64,000 bases of DNA from Siphonodentalium dalli (Eukaryota > Mollusca > Scaphopoda > Gadilida > Siphonodentaliidae): NCBI GenBank assembly GCA_032622095.1, contig CP136065.1, forward strand, positions 150,171,577 through 150,235,576, written 5' to 3'. Positions 58,901 through 64,000 of the stretch are shown here, piece after piece; position 1 is the first letter of the stretch; the number at the start of each line of letters is the position of its first letter. Under the pieces are notes generated by a model. The model did not search any database. It was not told the DNA's origin and worked only from the letters and a program-made list of their open reading frames with translations. A program made the translations under genes and the position numbers.

Positions 58901-58940
58901 CCTCATTGATAAATTGATAAAAGTGGATAATGATTTTTGA
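34833..58940 (+). CDS. NUBP2: NUBP2, cytosolic Fe-S cluster assembly P-loop NTPase (spliced, 7 exons seen)
   Basis: NUBP2 (yeast Cfd1) forms a complex with NUBP1 (Nbp35) in the cytosol. It assembles a bridging [4Fe-4S] cluster and passes it to apoproteins of the CIA pathway, using ATP. Seven exons join in frame to about 263 residues against about 270 in the family. The deviant Walker A GKGGVGKS is at residues 16-23 counted from the first full codon. [11 protein letters not shown] switch and RGPKKN follow, then [19 protein letters not shown], and the cluster-binding CPNC at residues 190-193. The C-terminus ends KVDNDF before TGA. All phases match: exon ends are phase 0, 2, 1, 0, 0, 1. The missing N-terminus is a few residues. 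The gene spans at least 24 kb because its introns are filled with repeats. It is probably functional, as no stop or frameshift occurs. Confidence 0.96.
35442..37151. repeat. Head-to-head pair of a roughly 945-bp GCC-rich-ended element
   Basis: The right copy 36207-37151 has inverted ends TAGAGCCCGAAGCCGCC and GGCGGCTTCGGGCTCTA. The left arm 35442-36206 is an inverted copy of 36283-37045 and lacks the outer end. The two arms carry related degenerate frames, for example residues [17 protein letters not shown] on + and the same on - near 36680-36760. No full transposase was recognised. The structure lies in the first large NUBP2 intron. Confidence 0.7.
37220..39042. repeat. Dispersed CCGTC-led repeat, interrupted by the 5.3-kb element
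   Basis: It starts with CCGTCTGTCTGTCCGT and units with 'ccgatcggaaccaaattt' (37337 and 37490), then longer diverged blocks. The second half (about 37640-39042, resuming at 44366-44500) matches 53860-54805 in the same orientation, including 'aacatctgccgatcgtgatc'. Frames inside are not conserved between copies. Confidence 0.7.
39046..44362. mobile_element. 5.3-kb fold-back element inserted in NUBP2 intron
   Basis: The left end TAGTCGGGGAGCCAA and right end TTGGCTCCCCGACTA are exact inverses. CAC flanks both (39043-39045 and 44363-44365). The related sequence at 54672-54690 reads GATCACTATATAAAGTG with no insertion, showing the empty site. Outer arms of about 1.4-1.7 kb are inverted copies (the left lacks about 180 bp near its end). 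Inner arms are minisatellites of opposite orientation. Frames of 74-115 codons appear in both arms because the arms are copies. No transposase is visible. The 3-bp duplication is the simplest reading; 5-bp CACTA is also possible. Confidence 0.85.
40440..42640. repeat. Two minisatellite arrays in opposite orientation
   Basis: Units of about 45 bp with 'gtgactatatggtcatgg' and 'gaggtg.atatgtataca' fill 40440-41375. The inverse units 'ccatacagtcactc' and 'tatacacctcac' fill about 41500-42640. Centre sequences GGTGGCTATCGCTTT (41378-41392) and AAAGCGATAGCCACC (41488-41502) are inverses. About forty units in total are present, highly diverged. His/Tyr/Thr-rich frames here are artefacts. Confidence 0.85.
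45988..46076 (+). CDS. NUBP2: NUBP2 exon ([10 protein letters not shown])
   Basis: It lies between TTTTTCTAG and GTAAGT. The exon encodes [17 protein letters not shown] and DIHQCSEG, the nucleotide-sensing switch region of Mrp/NBP35-type ATPases. It is 89 nt: 29 codons plus two bases of the Gly codon completed in the next exon. Confidence 0.95.
46155..46560. mobile_element. AGAATGAGGTCCCC MITE, copy 1 (about 400 bp)
   Basis: TGACATTTGCAGAATGAGG at the left and CCTCATTCTGTAAATGTCA at the right are inverted. Two inner hairpins repeat AGAATGAGGTCCCCAGAGGG. The element lies just after the second recognised NUBP2 exon. A related copy lies at 50680-50905. Confidence 0.65.
47318..47427 (+). CDS. 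NUBP2: NUBP2 exon (WRGPKKN)
   Basis: It lies between TTATTGCAG and GTAATA. It encodes [20 protein letters not shown] and ends [14 protein letters not shown] is a family signature. Phase in 2, phase out 1. Confidence 0.95.
47437..47794. mobile_element. AACCCTTTCT MITE, copy 1
   Basis: TTAACCCTTTCTATTCTAAA at the left is the imperfect inverse of TTTAGTAAAGAAAGGGTTAA at the right. The interior shares 'aacatttccttccaataaa' and 'agaccattccaat' with the inverted shorter copy at 55092-55300. TTAA at both ends may be the duplication. It starts 10 bp after the WRGPKKN exon. Confidence 0.65.
48010..48320. repeat. Two tandem units of about 165 bp
   Basis: 'tttccagatgataacttta' at 48012 and 48170, 'aatg.aatgaaa.ttggtatg' and 'agatatggccct' or 'agttatggccct' mark two units. 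A similar unit with 'ccggatgataactcgag' is at 57340. These are dispersed satellite-like units within the intron. Confidence 0.6.
48320..50660. other. Intron sequence with one dispersed repeat
   Basis: Mostly unique-looking AT-rich DNA. From about 49545 to 49990 it carries the CCGTAGACACTTAC / 'tttggtat.gat.ggtt' repeat also present at 37220 and 52740. No exon that fits NUBP2 phases is missing here. Confidence 0.4.
50680..50905. mobile_element. AGAATGAGGTCCCC MITE, copy 2 (about 226 bp)
   Basis: GTCATTTGCAGAATGAGGTC and the inverse GGACCTCATTTTTAAAATGAC bound the element. Inside, two hairpins repeat AGAATGAGGT(C/T)CCCAGAGGG. It is about 210 bp before the next NUBP2 exon. Confidence 0.65.
51116..51270 (+). 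CDS. NUBP2: NUBP2 exon ([10 protein letters not shown])
   Basis: It lies between TTGTTGCAG and GTGTGT. It encodes [12 protein letters not shown], then [14 protein letters not shown], the Walker B/switch II-type block, and ends AVLVTTPQ. It is 155 nt: two bases plus 51 codons, ending on a codon boundary. Confidence 0.96.
51480..52475. mobile_element. Possible element with imperfect inverted ends
   Basis: 'aggctaaacaaaaaaaatgg' plus 'tttgattctcaggca' near 51530-51570 are inverted at 52410-52450 ('tgtctgagaatcaaa' and 'tttttttgtttggcct'). A-rich and T-rich runs flank both. The ends are too diverged to place exactly. Confidence 0.4.
52550..53800. repeat. Dispersed CCGTC-led repeat, second copy
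   Basis: ACAGACAGACAGAGAGACAG at about 52624 is followed by 'ccataccatgtatggtacac' (52759-52778, palindromic), then GTCCGTCCGTCTGTCGTACC. The following 1 kb resembles 37660-38900. The 158-codon frame at 52557 reads through it and shows no domain. Confidence 0.6.
53860..54805. repeat. Direct copy of 37640-39042 plus 44366-44500
   Basis: The segment has the same order of blocks as the repeat at 37640, and near 54671-54690 the uninterrupted sequence that corresponds to the two sides of the 5.3-kb element. A short deletion relative to the other copy removes the middle part. Confidence 0.75.
54920..55030 (+). CDS. NUBP2: NUBP2 exon (CPNC cluster ligands)
   Basis: It lies between TTATTTTTAG and GTAAGT, and is 37 codons in phase 0. 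It encodes [14 protein letters not shown] and [12 protein letters not shown]. The two cysteines of CPNC are the expected ligands of the bridging Fe-S cluster at the dimer interface. Confidence 0.96.
55092..55300. mobile_element. AACCCTTTCT MITE, copy 2, inverted
   Basis: AGCCCTTTCTATACTAAATG at the left and 'tttagtacagaaagggttaa' at the right are inverted. The interior ('tattggagggaaatgttcag', 'agatgaataatagacc' inverse) matches 47437-47794 read in the other direction, with a deletion. Confidence 0.65.
55409..55960. other. Intron sequence beginning with a diverged TTAA-MITE end
   Basis: TTAAAGGTACTCTATCCGAT at 55409-55428 resembles the MITE end TTAAAGGTACTCAACCCG. No inverted partner was found. 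The rest shows no gene; the 109-codon minus-strand frame (55699-56028) overlaps the NUBP2 exon antisense and has no domain. Confidence 0.35.
55965..56034 (+). CDS. NUBP2: NUBP2 exon ([11 protein letters not shown])
   Basis: It lies between TTTATAG and GTTTGT. It encodes [18 protein letters not shown] and VPFLG. The GGGE block is typical of Mrp/NBP35 proteins after the cysteine motif. The donor is weak at +3 to +5 but fits the phase. Confidence 0.93.
56520..57107. mobile_element. TGTCCCCCGAC element with 186-bp tandem units
   Basis: TGTCCCCCGACGTTTCCGTC at the left and CACGTTGTCGGGGGACA at the right are partial inverses. Between them the unit 'gagattgggtaccttcatgg' ... 'catatttttggggggttttcg' occurs about two and a half times. 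The CGTCCGTCCGTGCGTCC block near the left end resembles those of the other dispersed repeats. Confidence 0.7.
57135..57232. mobile_element. GAGAATGCACTGGCAC MITE fragment
   Basis: The stretch includes 'cgcatacataggagaatgc', 'actggcactggatatttaat' and 'catgaaagggttaa', as in 60545-60626. It is one end of the family represented whole at 22417-22501. Confidence 0.5.
57859..58023. mobile_element. Tc1/mariner-like palindromic MITE, 165 bp
   Basis: CAGTAATGCCCAAATTAATC and the inverse GATTAATTTGGGCATTACTG form the ends, flanked by TA on both sides. The interior has an asymmetric deletion relative to the copy at 58279. Confidence 0.8.
58279..58492. mobile_element. Tc1/mariner-like palindromic MITE, 214 bp
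   Basis: It starts CAGTAATGCCCTGAATTATT, ends AATTACTG and is flanked by TA. It is almost fully palindromic: the left and right halves pair around CTCTCGACTGAGAG near 58378-58391. It shows the full form from which the 57859 copy was derived. Confidence 0.82.
58801..58940 (+). CDS. NUBP2: NUBP2 terminal exon
   Basis: The acceptor is TTTCTCTTCCAG. The exon encodes [30 protein letters not shown] and the end LIKVDNDF, with the stop at 58938-58940. PLDP and the EEGKDF block match the family C-terminus. Confidence 0.95.
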
Positions 58941-60026
58941 GAGGAAACAAAACATATAAAAAGGGCACACGCAAAGCTTTTGTATGTTCTCACATGCTGT
59001 CTTGATTGCATACAGATACATCACAATGAGTCTAGTCCAAGATTCCTCTTCGCTGTCGACCAAGCCATTATTACAGACATTGTCAAAAACATGTTAAGAA
59101 TGTGTTAATATCCAGTGACAAAAGTTGTGCTTCAATGGCCTTTTGAATTTTTCAGTCTTGTTTGCGAAATTATCATCTAATAGTTGCTGGACGAGGACAT
59201 AGACAACATTTTTTCATTGGAAAACATGGCCGCCTGTGGCCTTCTTGGGTTTTAGTTTATATGTATCTCTTCATGTTGACATCTAGCATTACTTAGACAT
59301 TTAAAATTTCCACAAGGACTGTAACACATGATATTATCCCCTATCCAAGTTGAGCTACAGTGTCATTGACAATTTCATAACAAAAATGATCAGGGTTTTA
59401 ATTTGGTATTGAGATTTGTTCAACGTGTTTGCTTTTTCATATTTTATGGATGTTAGTGATGGAAGACTAATAATGCCTAAGGAAGGAGTATTGCTGTCAA
59501 CAATTTGATATTTTGAAAAAGTGTTTTTGAAGCAATTTCCCCAAAAATGGGATCTGGGAGACTTCTTGTGAGTTGTAATATATAATAATTTATTTTTAAA
59601 GTTCCCAGACTCCTGTGTATTCGACTCATCTAGTTACAAACATGTTGGTTCTGATAATTCAAGAGGTAAATCATTTGAAAACTCTAATTTAGTGTATTGT
59701 GATATGTATCGTATCATTCAACATGTATCGTGTTTCATATTGTATCATGACCAAGTGGATCGTTACAGCCCTATTGCTATATGTTCATACTGAGCATGGA
59801 TGTAATCATGTAAAATGTCTCGCTGTGTGCTATATTTCTGTACAGAGTACAGACATACATTAGCAACAGAGCACTTGACCATCGTAATATCAACTCATAA
59901 ATTAGTTCTTCAGAATATTATGGAGAGACAAAATTTGAGAATTTAGACTGATCAGTTCTTTTTAAAAATGCGAAATGTCCATGAATGTCCAGAACATATA
60001 TGTTGTGGTTGATTGATGGTAAGATG
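58941..60026 (+). other. NUBP2: Probable NUBP2 3' UTR and flank
   Basis: No further coding exon is seen after the stop at 58940. No AATAAA occurs in the first kilobase by reading. The nearest candidates are AATAAA near 60397 and 60412, inside a later hAT element, so the true poly(A) site is uncertain and may use a variant hexamer. Confidence 0.35.
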
Positions 60027-60657
60027 CAGGGTCTGTGGTGGCCCCAAATTTTACATTTGCCAAATTATCATAGAAATTGCCAAATGATGTCAGACTGACA
60101 TTTCTATACTTATATAAATTTTGGGGTGATGGTAAATGATCATATCATCGCTTTACCTTTTTCTATCACAGTAAATGATATATCATTTTAAAGACATGTC
60201 AGATGATTATCACATTCAGGGGTTCACACAAATGCCCAGGCTCCCCATGTAAATGTAGTACATCTTTTCAATGAAAGTTTGTTATAGAAGAGTGACCGTC
60301 AACCCAACCGATATCCCATGCTGTTGTGGACAGAGAAGACTTGGTCTAGGCATAAATATGTCTAAATTAATGAAAGTCTTTAAACTAGCCAAACACAAAA
60401 TAAAAAGTTTTCAATAAATCACGTACTTTTTGGCCAATATCATTTGGCAACATTCGAAAGAATTCGGCAAAAACTAAATTGGAGAAAATTTGCGAAAAAC
60501 CATGTGCCAATGCATTCTCTTATATATGCGAGGCTCCCTATGAGAGACTCGCATATATAAGAGAATGCACTGGCACAGGATATTTAATGCTGTACCAGTG
60601 GAGCTCCTGTCATGAAAGGGTTAAGCAAAAGTAAATAGTGGGTCAGCGCAGTCCCTG
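60027..60657. mobile_element. hAT-like MITE related to 21598-22399
   Basis: The left end CAGGGTCTGTGGTGGCC and right end GGTCAGCGCAGTCCCTG are inverted with differences. TTTGCCAAAT-type phrases lie inside the left end, and ATTTGGCA near 60443, as in the 802-bp element. No clear 8-bp duplication remains, so it is older. A hairpin MITE (60492-60626) is inserted in it. Confidence 0.65.
60492..60626. mobile_element. Hairpin MITE, GAGAATGCA family
   Basis: GTGCCAATGCATTCTCTTAT and 'atgcgag' pair with CTCGCATATATAAGAGAATGC and 'actggcac' to form a stem of about 30 bp (60503-60577). The right side continues to 'catgaaagggttaa' as in the other family members. Confidence 0.65.
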
Positions 60658-61010
60658 ATAGTGTAACATTTACGGCTTGGAGTTGATATGAAATTTAATC
60701 TGTCAATGTCTCACATTGTTGCCATAAATAATATTAGGGAGGTTTAGATTTCAAACTTAAGATGCTGTCAGGTACGAACGTTCATCTAATCGCCAGCTGT
60801 TTTTGCATATTGATAAATATGGATAATGTCTATACGCCTGAGTTTGAAGTTCTCGATCTAAATCTCCCTATTTTGCAAATATGACATACCATATCTGCTA
60901 AAATGTTATAAAAGTGTTCAATTTTATTAGTGTGCCTTGACAAATTACATTGACTTTATCACTGAGGCTGTAAATGCCTACAATGTTAACTAGTAGAATT
61001 ATCAATATTA

Positions 61011-61126
61011 TGTTATTAATTGGTTGTTTCCCTTTTGGCCGAGTTATTAGGCCCGTCGTATTGACCTGAGGCCAGCAACAGACCTTGGCCTGATAACTCA
61101 GTCAATGTTCAAACAACCAATTAATG
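61011..61126. mobile_element. Hairpin MITE, ATTAATTGGTTGTTT ends
   Basis: ATTAATTGGTTGTTT and AAACAACCAATTAAT are perfect inverses. Inner blocks GGCCGAGTTATTAGGCC and GGCCTGATAACTCAGTC also pair. Total length is 116 bp. Confidence 0.65.
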
Positions 61127-61129
61127 AGT

Positions 61130-62110
61130 ATTTTATTAATTAGCAATGGAAAATTGTGTTTTTAATCCACAGGAAGAAAATATTAACATAAATGTATCAT
61201 GTGTTTTATTAAAGGCCCACTTAATTTTCGAACCCCCAGATCACATTATATAAAATATATGCCATATTATATTCCATTTGAAAGAGGAAGAGGTACCGAT
61301 GTGTTTTCTGTGCTAAAGTCTCATCTGGACTGTACTGCAAAATCTATTATTTTCAATGGAAGGGGAATAACTCTATATCTCAGTTTGAATTATGGTGCAT
61401 TCTGGTAGTGAAATGGGGGAAAATGTTTCTATGATTTCAGCTACTTTCTATTACTCTATGGGCACCTTCTGTGACACACATGTTTCAAATGGTTATTAAT
61501 TATAGTATTTTAATCCTATTTTATGTCATATATTGTTATTAAAACCGTATATCAAGGCACAAAAAAAAATAAAATTGGTAAATAAAAAATTAAAGGTACG
61601 GTTGGCCTTGGCGGTGGGTATCCTGTCAAAATATTTCCACCCGTCAAAAACCGCCACAAACAGAAAGAACATCAAAATGTAGACAGACTTTGTCCATATA
61701 TAAATAAGAAATATCGCATAAACAGTATGTTATTCTCATATGTTTAACCATTGTTATGTAAACAAAAGCATAAAAAGTTACTTTTCTGGTGTTTGTTTAT
61801 ATTATGATGGTAAACATAAAGAGCGTTCTTTGTTGGTGAATTCCTGATATGGAACTAATAAAGAGCGTTTATGCCATTTGTGTGTGATTAGCCAGTAGCA
61901 TTGTGCTGTCCTCTGTAACCCAATCAGGCTCTTGCTTAGGTAAAATATAGTAGGTATTTATGATAACATGCTGTTTACGCGATGGTCATGGTATATATGA
62001 ACGAAACTGTATGCGTTTTAATGTTTTTCTGTTTACGGTGTTTGGAACAAATATGAATATTTTCGACAATTAAGGCCTCACGTGCCTTTAAATGGGCCTC
62101 TAAATTAACA
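61130..62110. other. AT-rich flank, no gene seen
   Basis: 'taaaggcccactta' at 61212 and 'aatgggcctctaaatta' near 62090 are loosely inverse and might bound a diverged element. The open frame 61199-61408 has no recognisable domain. Confidence 0.3.
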
Positions 62111-62115
62111 ATTAT

Positions 62116-62276
62116 TCAAAATTTCCAACTATTCTTATTCTTGTGATCTTTGTGAAGAGCTTGAAGCGATTTCACAGCACTGTCTCGTTCTAATGGGAAT
62201 GATATTGATATGGATAGTTTCTCCATGTATAGTTGCTCTGAGAATTCTTTCAGTGTCAAGCTATGATTCACAGTAT
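62116..62276 (-). CDS. Candidate terminal exon of an unidentified gene
   Basis: On the minus strand a good acceptor (AATATATTACAG) precedes a 161-nt frame that enters in phase 1 and ends with TGA at 62116-62118. The translation opens TVNHSLTLKEFSEQLYMEKL and ends KDHKNKNSWKF. The composition, with alternating hydrophobic and charged residues and a basic end, looks more protein-like than neighbouring frames. No family is recognised, and no donor exon was identified to the right within the window. Chance cannot be excluded at 52 codons. Confidence 0.3.
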
Positions 62277-62303
62277 CTGTAATATATTTTCCGTCAACAG
62301 AAT

Positions 62304-62460
62304 TAGGATAGGATAGGATAAGTTTATTTACAATATACATACATGAATATCACAAACATATGAACAATAAATGCGAATATTTTGTATATTGCACGGGGGT
62401 GATATGGCCCTTCCAGGCTGTCTTCCTGTCACCCCGAGTTTTCTTTGCCAAGCTAAATAA
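62304..62460 (-). mobile_element. LINE/SINE 3' tail with (TATCC)n end, copy 1
   Basis: Read on the minus strand: 'ggtgacaggaagacagcc', 'ggccatatcaccc', 'tattgtaaataaacttatcc' and the tandem TATCCTATCCTAT. A short tandem repeat at the 3' end instead of poly(A) is usual for CR1/L2-type LINEs and their SINEs. The second copy is at 62617-62750. Confidence 0.6.
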
Positions 62461-62505
62461 TGTGGTTCGCCATGGTCAAATAGAGAGAGTAAGGAATGGC
62501 AATTA

Positions 62506-62580
62506 ACCCTTTTATGATGGGAGCTGTGCTGGTGCAGCGTTAAAGACCCTGTGTCAGCACATTCGCTTATGTATGCGAGT
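62506..62580. mobile_element. GAGAATGCA-family MITE fragment
   Basis: TTAACCCTTTTATGATGGGA, 'ctgtgctggtgcagcgttaa' and 'cacattcgcttatgtatgcg' are a diverged copy of the family whole at 22417-22501, in the opposite orientation. Confidence 0.45.
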
Positions 62581-62616
62581 CAATGTTAGCATTGTAATCA
62601 CATGATGTCATTTACA

Positions 62617-62750
62617 TAGGATAGGATAATTTTATTTACAATATACACACATGGAAAGTACAATTACAAATAGATATAATAGACTATACATGTATATTGT
62701 TAGGGTGATATAGTCATGACTGACTGTCTTCCTATCACCCCTGTTTTACC
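62617..62750 (-). mobile_element. LINE/SINE 3' tail with (TATCC)n end, copy 2
   Basis: It shares with copy 1 the GGTGATAGGAAGACAG block, 'tattgtaaataaa' and TATCCTATCCTATG at the minus-strand 3' end. Two copies 300 bp apart in the same orientation could be independent insertions or a local duplication. Confidence 0.6.
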
Positions 62751-62924
62751 TTATCATAGACCTTTTGTCTAGGTTTCTACTTATTGGCCAATGATTTTAG
62801 CTCAACTTGACAAAGTCAATTTTGAGCTATTGCCATGGGTTGGCATCTGTCTGAGTGTGTGCGTGCTCTAACAGTTTCCTTTAGCACACCTTACAGATTA
62901 CATCTCTCATGCGATCTAGAGCTG

Positions 62925-62995
62925 AAACGGTTGACCCATTCTTCTAACCGGTTAACCATCGGGATTAACCGGATTTCAACCGGTTAACCGCTAAA
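62925..62995. repeat. AACCGGTTAACC cluster
   Basis: Four related blocks (AAACGGTTGACC, AACCGGTTAACC, TTAACCGGATTTC, AACCGGTTAACCGC) lie within 70 bp. They resemble subterminal repeats of DNA transposons, but no inverted partner was found. Confidence 0.45.
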
Positions 62996-62999
62996 TTTC

Positions 63000-64000
63000 T
63001 AGCGGACTTCTCTCACACTAATTATGTCGACATTATGCCATGCTCCAGGGACAAACCTAGGTGAGAAGTAGTAGCTGAAATAAAGACCTTATTCACGGCA
63101 TTTAACGGTATTCAAAAACACGCATTCACTGTTCTTTTGGTGGCTCTCGTGATGGGGAATGAGCAAGTGAAATTTGTGAATGGCAGGGGAGATCGCTTAT
63201 TTGCCGTGATCAGCATATGTTTGGGCATTTGTAAAACGAGTAAAATAGTATGGGTATTGGTAAAACGAGTAACAAAACTATATATTAAAGATCTGTAATA
63301 TATCATTATCATCATTGGTATATCCTCCAATGCATTATATATAAATACAAGAAAGTAATAACTAGAGAACAAAAAGGAAGGTCAGTTAGGTCAGACTCGC
63401 TGTCCTATTCGGTATTCGAGCTATTCGTCGGTATCATGATAGCGGACACTAGTGTTGGGAGGTTATATAATTTACGTTTCGGTTTTAGTATGCAATCACT
63501 TAACATATAGCAATTACTGCCAAATTGAGTGTTAATTAGTCCCACAGGCACAACCAGTTACAGAGTAGCATGGAGCATCAATTTCCTTGATAAAAGGGAA
63601 GATTATTGAAGAAGTTTTGGGTTGCTTCAACTACGATGTCTGTTTGGTCACTCAATTGAATTGATCATATTAAATCACAACAGGGAGGAAGAACGGGAAG
63701 AGTGAAGATATTGTGCAGCTGATCTCAATCTTCAAACTTTGTCGACTTACATAGTTTTTATAAACCCCACTGTAAAACAGTTTTATATATAGTATGTCGT
63801 GGTGTGATTCCAATTTGAATCCATGTTGCTTTGTGCAGTATTAACTATTAAGTTACGAAAGCACGCATTGCCACACAACGCCACTTTTACGTTGTCACTT
63901 CCTTGTGTGCATTCAGACTTGATACACAGTGACTGCACACATGCTTTTGTCTGAAGAAAACTTCAAAGGGTCGGAATTGATTGAAGGTCGCCGACACTTC
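63000..64000. other. Right edge, no gene seen
   Basis: AT-rich sequence without recognisable exon. A frame after a possible acceptor at 63673-63684 (reading GRKNGKSEDIVQ) is too short to call. Confidence 0.3.

Noticed and set aside
63673-63750. Short exon-like frame GRKNGKSEDIVQ after a possible acceptor
   Set aside because: Only about 23 codons, no partner exon and no recognised family.

Overview
This is AT-rich eukaryotic genomic DNA. It holds one conserved multi-exon host gene surrounded by a very dense, nested landscape of transposable elements. The organism is most likely a marine invertebrate, probably a bivalve mollusc or another lophotrochozoan. That is an inference from the style of the NUBP2-like protein, the large AT-rich introns, the LINE, tRNA-derived SINEs, 155-177 bp satellite units, and abundant MITEs. 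No single feature proves the lineage.

The gene is NUBP2, encoding a cytosolic Fe-S scaffold P-loop NTPase, on the + strand. Seven coding exons (34833-34951, 45988-46076, 47318-47427, 51116-51270, 54920-55030, 55965-56034, 58801-58940) join in frame to about 263 residues ending in TGA. The family is usually about 270 residues, so only a short first coding exon is missing. It was not found with confidence. The 11-kb intron after the first recognised exon uses a GC-AG splice pair.

Layout. 1-6.8 kb: degenerate tandem repeats, a hAT-like element, a tRNA-like fragment, two satellites and a minisatellite. 7.6-10.8 kb: three inverted-repeat elements inside one another. 10.86-11.1 kb: a possible minus-strand exon with a membrane segment. 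12.8-16.35 kb: a basic ORF1-like reading frame and a broken non-LTR retrotransposon. 16.6-21.5 kb: a 4.9-kb inverted-repeat element with a 2.7-kb element and a 469-bp MITE nested in it. 21.6-24.2 kb: a hAT and TTAA-type MITEs. 24.25-29.55 kb: a four-layer insertion whose intact relative at 7.6-8.6 kb serves as an empty site. 29.57-32.1 kb: nested palindromic MITEs. 34.8-58.9 kb: NUBP2, whose introns hold a 5.3-kb fold-back element (empty site also present in the gene), a head-to-head repeat pair and several MITEs. 59-64 kb: 3' flank with a hAT, hairpin MITEs, LINE/SINE-like tails and a possible minus-strand terminal exon.

I found no rRNA, functional tRNA, CRISPR array or new multi-gene system. 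The most unusual content is the order-resolved transposon nesting and the very young perfect inverted repeats. Nearly all other open frames are translations of repeats.
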